A stretch of DNA of 64,000 nt, from NCBI RefSeq assembly GCF_016901955.1, contig NZ_JACJLC010000004.1, forward strand, positions 1 to 64,000. The letters are read 5' to 3'. Positions 61,952-64,000 of the stretch are shown in pieces. A program made the position numbers and the translations under genes. Source of the DNA: Pseudoflavonifractor phocaeensis. Its GTDB lineage: Bacteria; Bacillota; Clostridia; Oscillospirales; Oscillospiraceae. The first letter of the stretch is position 1. Each line of letters begins with the position of its first letter. The notes beneath the pieces are model-generated. The model was not told the DNA's origin and ran no database searches. It saw only the letters and a program-made list of their open reading frames with translations.

Positions 61952-63322
61952 ATGGAACAGACCAACATCCATGATTATATCGCCGCCGGTCATCATGCCC
62001 ATCTGGTGGGTATTGGCGGCGTATCCATGTCCCCCCTGGCAGAGGTCCTCCACAAGGCCGGCATGAAAATCACCGGCTCTGACATGAACGAAAGCGCCAC
62101 CGTGGAGCATCTGCGCTCCCTGGGCATCTCCGTGGCTATCGGCCACCGGGCGGAGAACATCCAGGGGGCCGAGCTGGTGATCCGCACCGCCGCCGTTCAC
62201 GATTCCAACCCGGAGATCGCCGCCGCCCGGGCCCAGGGTATCCCCGTCTTTGAGCGGGCCCAGGCCTGGGGTTCCATTATGCGCGGATATAAAAACGCCC
62301 TGTGCATCTCCGGCACCCACGGCAAGACCACCACCACCTCCATGTGTACCCACATCATCATGGCCGCCCAGATGGACCCCACCGTCATGATCGGCGGCAC
62401 CCTTCCTTTGCTTGGCTCCGGTTACCGGGTGGGCCACGGGGACACCATCATTCTGGAGAGCTGCGAGTACTGCAACTCCTTCCTGTCCTTCTTCCCCACC
62501 GTAGCGGTGATCCTCAACATCGAGGCCGATCACCTGGATTTCTTCAAGGACCTGGACGACGTGGAGCACTCCTTCCGGGCCTTTGCCGATCTGGTCCCGG
62601 AAAACGGCCTCATCGTGGCCAACGCCGACGACGCCAACACCATGCACACCCTGGAGGGGGAGTCCCGGCCCATCCTCACCTTCGGCCTGGAGGCGGGGGA
62701 CGTCCACGCCGCCAACCTGACCTGGCACCGGGGCCTGCCCACCTTTGACATCATCTACCGGGATCAGGTCTTTACCCGGGTGGGCCTGCGGGTGCCCGGG
62801 GAACACAACGTGAAAAACGCCCTGGCCGCCGCCGCCGCCGCCATCGCCCTTGCGGTGTCCCCCAAGGCGGTGAGCCAGGGGCTCAACGCCTTCCGGGGCG
62901 CCGGCCGCCGGTTCGAACACAAGGGCAGCTACAACGGCGCCGAGGTGTACGACGACTACGCCCATCACCCCGGGGAGCTCCAGGCCCTCCTGTCCGCAGC
63001 CCACACCCTGGGCTATGAGCGGGTGATCTGCGCCTTCCAGCCCCACACCTACACCCGCACCAAGGCCCTCTTTGACGACTTTGTCCAGGTGCTCCGCCAG
63101 CCCGACCTGACCATCCTGGCGGAGATCTTCGCCGCCCGGGAGGTCAACGACATCGGCATCTCCTCCAAGGACCTGACCGACCGGATCCCCGGCAGCATCT
63201 ACTGTTCCACCCTGGAGGAGGTCACCGCCAGGCTGCGGGAGGTGGCTCAGCCCGGGGACCTGATCCTCACCGTGGGAGCCGGGGACATCTACACCGCCGG
63301 GGAGGCTCTCGTGAACGGCTGA
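61952..63322 (+). CDS. murC: UDP-N-acetylmuramate-L-alanine ligase
   Basis: A 456-residue Mur ligase that adds the first alanine to the peptidoglycan stem. It opens HLVGIGGVSMSPLAEVL; the ATP loop is SGTHGKTTTTSM; EADHLDFF and DDYAHHPGE are typical of MurC. Length is normal. It stands alone rather than in a dcw cluster. Confidence 0.95.
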   Translation: MEQTNIHDYIAAGHHAHLVGIGGVSMSPLAEVLHKAGMKITGSDMNESATVEHLRSLGISVAIGHRAENIQGAELVIRTAAVHDSNPEIAAARAQGIPVFERAQAWGSIMRGYKNALCISGTHGKTTTTSMCTHIIMAAQMDPTVMIGGTLPLLGSGYRVGHGDTIILESCEYCNSFLSFFPTVAVILNIEADHLDFFKDLDDVEHSFRAFADLVPENGLIVANADDANTMHTLEGESRPILTFGLEAGDVHAANLTWHRGLPTFDIIYRDQVFTRVGLRVPGEHNVKNALAAAAAAIALAVSPKAVSQGLNAFRGAGRRFEHKGSYNGAEVYDDYAHHPGELQALLSAAHTLGYERVICAFQPHTYTRTKALFDDFVQVLRQPDLTILAEIFAAREVNDIGISSKDLTDRIPGSIYCSTLEEVTARLREVAQPGDLILTVGAGDIYTAGEALVNG

Positions 63323-63370
63323 TCTCCTTTTTTGCACTAAAGAGATAAATTATAGCACAACTTTCTCCTG

Positions 63371-63399
63371 TTGACAAGCCCGTCATTTGGACGTACAAT
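63371..63399 (+). promoter_or_regulatory. Promoter of kal
   Basis: TTGACA (63371-63376), a 17-base spacer and TACAAT (63394-63399), about 60 bases before the start codon. Confidence 0.8.
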
Positions 63400-63461
63400 A
63401 AGGGTATAAGCCCTGTCCCTTTTGTTCTGTTCTCACAAAATGACGAAGGAGTGGAATCGAC

Positions 63462-63863
63462 ATGGAAGAGAAAAAGTATACCTCGATGATCCGCCTGCGC
63501 ATGTCCGCCAAGGACGCCCACTACGGCGGCAATCTGGTGGACGGCGCCCACATGGTACATCTCTTTGGCGATGTGGCCACCGAGTTGCTGATCCAGTGCG
63601 ACGGCGACGAGGGCCTGTTCTGTGCCTACAACAACATTGAGTTCAAGGCCCCCGTGTATGCGGGCGACTTCATCGAGGCGTACGGCGAGATCACCCATAT
63701 CGGCAACACCTCCCGCAAGATGAAGTTTGAGGCCCGCAAGGTGGCCGTCCCCCGGCCCGACATCAGCGATTCCGCCGCCGATTTCCTGGATGAACCCATT
63801 GTGGTTGCCATCGCCGAGGGAACCTGCGTCACCCCCAAAAAATGCCAGCGCAAGGAACACTGA
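63462..63863 (+). CDS. kal: 3-Aminobutyryl-CoA ammonia-lyase
   Basis: A 133-residue hotdog-fold protein. The string [22 protein letters not shown] with [22 protein letters not shown] and the ending [10 protein letters not shown] matches Kal of anaerobic lysine fermentation as I know it (the first string is 22 residues, split here in sense at SAKD). Kal removes ammonia from 3-aminobutyryl-CoA to give crotonyl-CoA, which feeds butyrate formation. Kal is usually with kamA/D/E, kdd and kce; here it is alone with its own promoter and terminator. GAAGGAG precedes the ATG. A generic hotdog thioesterase is less likely. Confidence 0.82.
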   Translation: MEEKKYTSMIRLRMSAKDAHYGGNLVDGAHMVHLFGDVATELLIQCDGDEGLFCAYNNIEFKAPVYAGDFIEAYGEITHIGNTSRKMKFEARKVAVPRPDISDSAADFLDEPIVVAIAEGTCVTPKKCQRKEH

Positions 63864-63902
63864 GTTTCCCTTTTGGATTTTTAAAGCGTCTAACCTTTAC
63901 AC

Positions 63903-63950
63903 AAAAGCGGCAGAGGGCTGTCTGTATGACAGCCCTCTGCCGCTTTTTAC
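63903..63950. terminator. Bidirectional terminator after kal
   Basis: A perfect 20-bp stem (63903-63922 with 63928-63947) with a five-base loop, ending in T. Confidence 0.9.
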
Positions 63951-64000
63951 AGAAATTCTTATATTCCCTGGAAGTCCTTTTGCTGGCTTACACCACGGCA

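Overview
The window reads as a low-AT, Gram-positive, anaerobic gut-type Firmicute of the Oscillospiraceae (Flavonifractor/Lawsonibacter-like). This is inferred from gene families, not from a search. The pointers are a type II fatty-acid operon with FabK, ECF transporter genes, DivIVA, a T-box leader, an FMN riboswitch, rubrerythrin, a lysine-fermentation gene (kal) and SLH-anchored surface proteins. Core genes are GC-rich with long spurious antisense frames. Two stretches (about 23.7-29.8 kb and 31.5-36.3 kb) are AT-richer and full of gene debris.

Layout. 0-0.5 kb: a small Cys-rich peptide between two terminators. 0.55-10.4 kb: one fatty-acid operon (acpP-accBCDA-fabH-fabK-fabD-fabG-fabF-fabZ) ending in a MarR regulator, with a large palindrome at its promoter. 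10.4-21.2 kb (minus strand): a ribbon-helix-helix/SPFH pair, a ClpE-type unfoldase, pgsA, cvpA, a DUF5711-like gene, truA, ecfT-ecfA2-ecfA1 and a methyltransferase. 21.3-23.7 kb: divIVA-like, a DtxR/MntR regulator, a tiny Gly/Cys-rich membrane peptide on the minus strand, and a rubrerythrin behind a Fur-like palindrome.

23.9-36.3 kb: an accessory zone with a tyrosine integrase, a TetR/MFS efflux pair with matching operators, a cut-short XRE regulator next to a compact MetK-like enzyme, broken flavodoxins, Hsp70 and Sel1 scraps, a CBS-type pyrophosphatase, a flavodoxin behind DtxR-like boxes, a small Cys-rich protein, an orphan AgrC-like sensor kinase and an SLH scrap.

36.4-41.6 kb: T-box-alaS, a DUF4250 gene, and glycogen synthase with a histone-H1-like N-terminal tail. 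41.8-45.0 kb (minus strand): the most interesting locus, a compact apparent RiPP operon. In transcription order it encodes an HPr-kinase-like protein, a PqqD-like recognition protein, a soluble S26/S24-type peptidase, a 58-aa precursor-like peptide and, after an attenuator hairpin, a radical SAM/SPASM enzyme. 45.2-50.2 kb: LysE exporter/HxlR pair, a small orphan gene, topB and an AgcS symporter. 50.2-53.9 kb: FMN riboswitch-ribD-ribE-ribBA-ribH. A MITE-like element supplies the ends of ribH and of the convergent pseudouridine synthase. 55-64 kb: hemW, an exported NAGPA/SLH protein, malQ-cca, murC and kal.

No rRNA, tRNA or CRISPR array was recognised.
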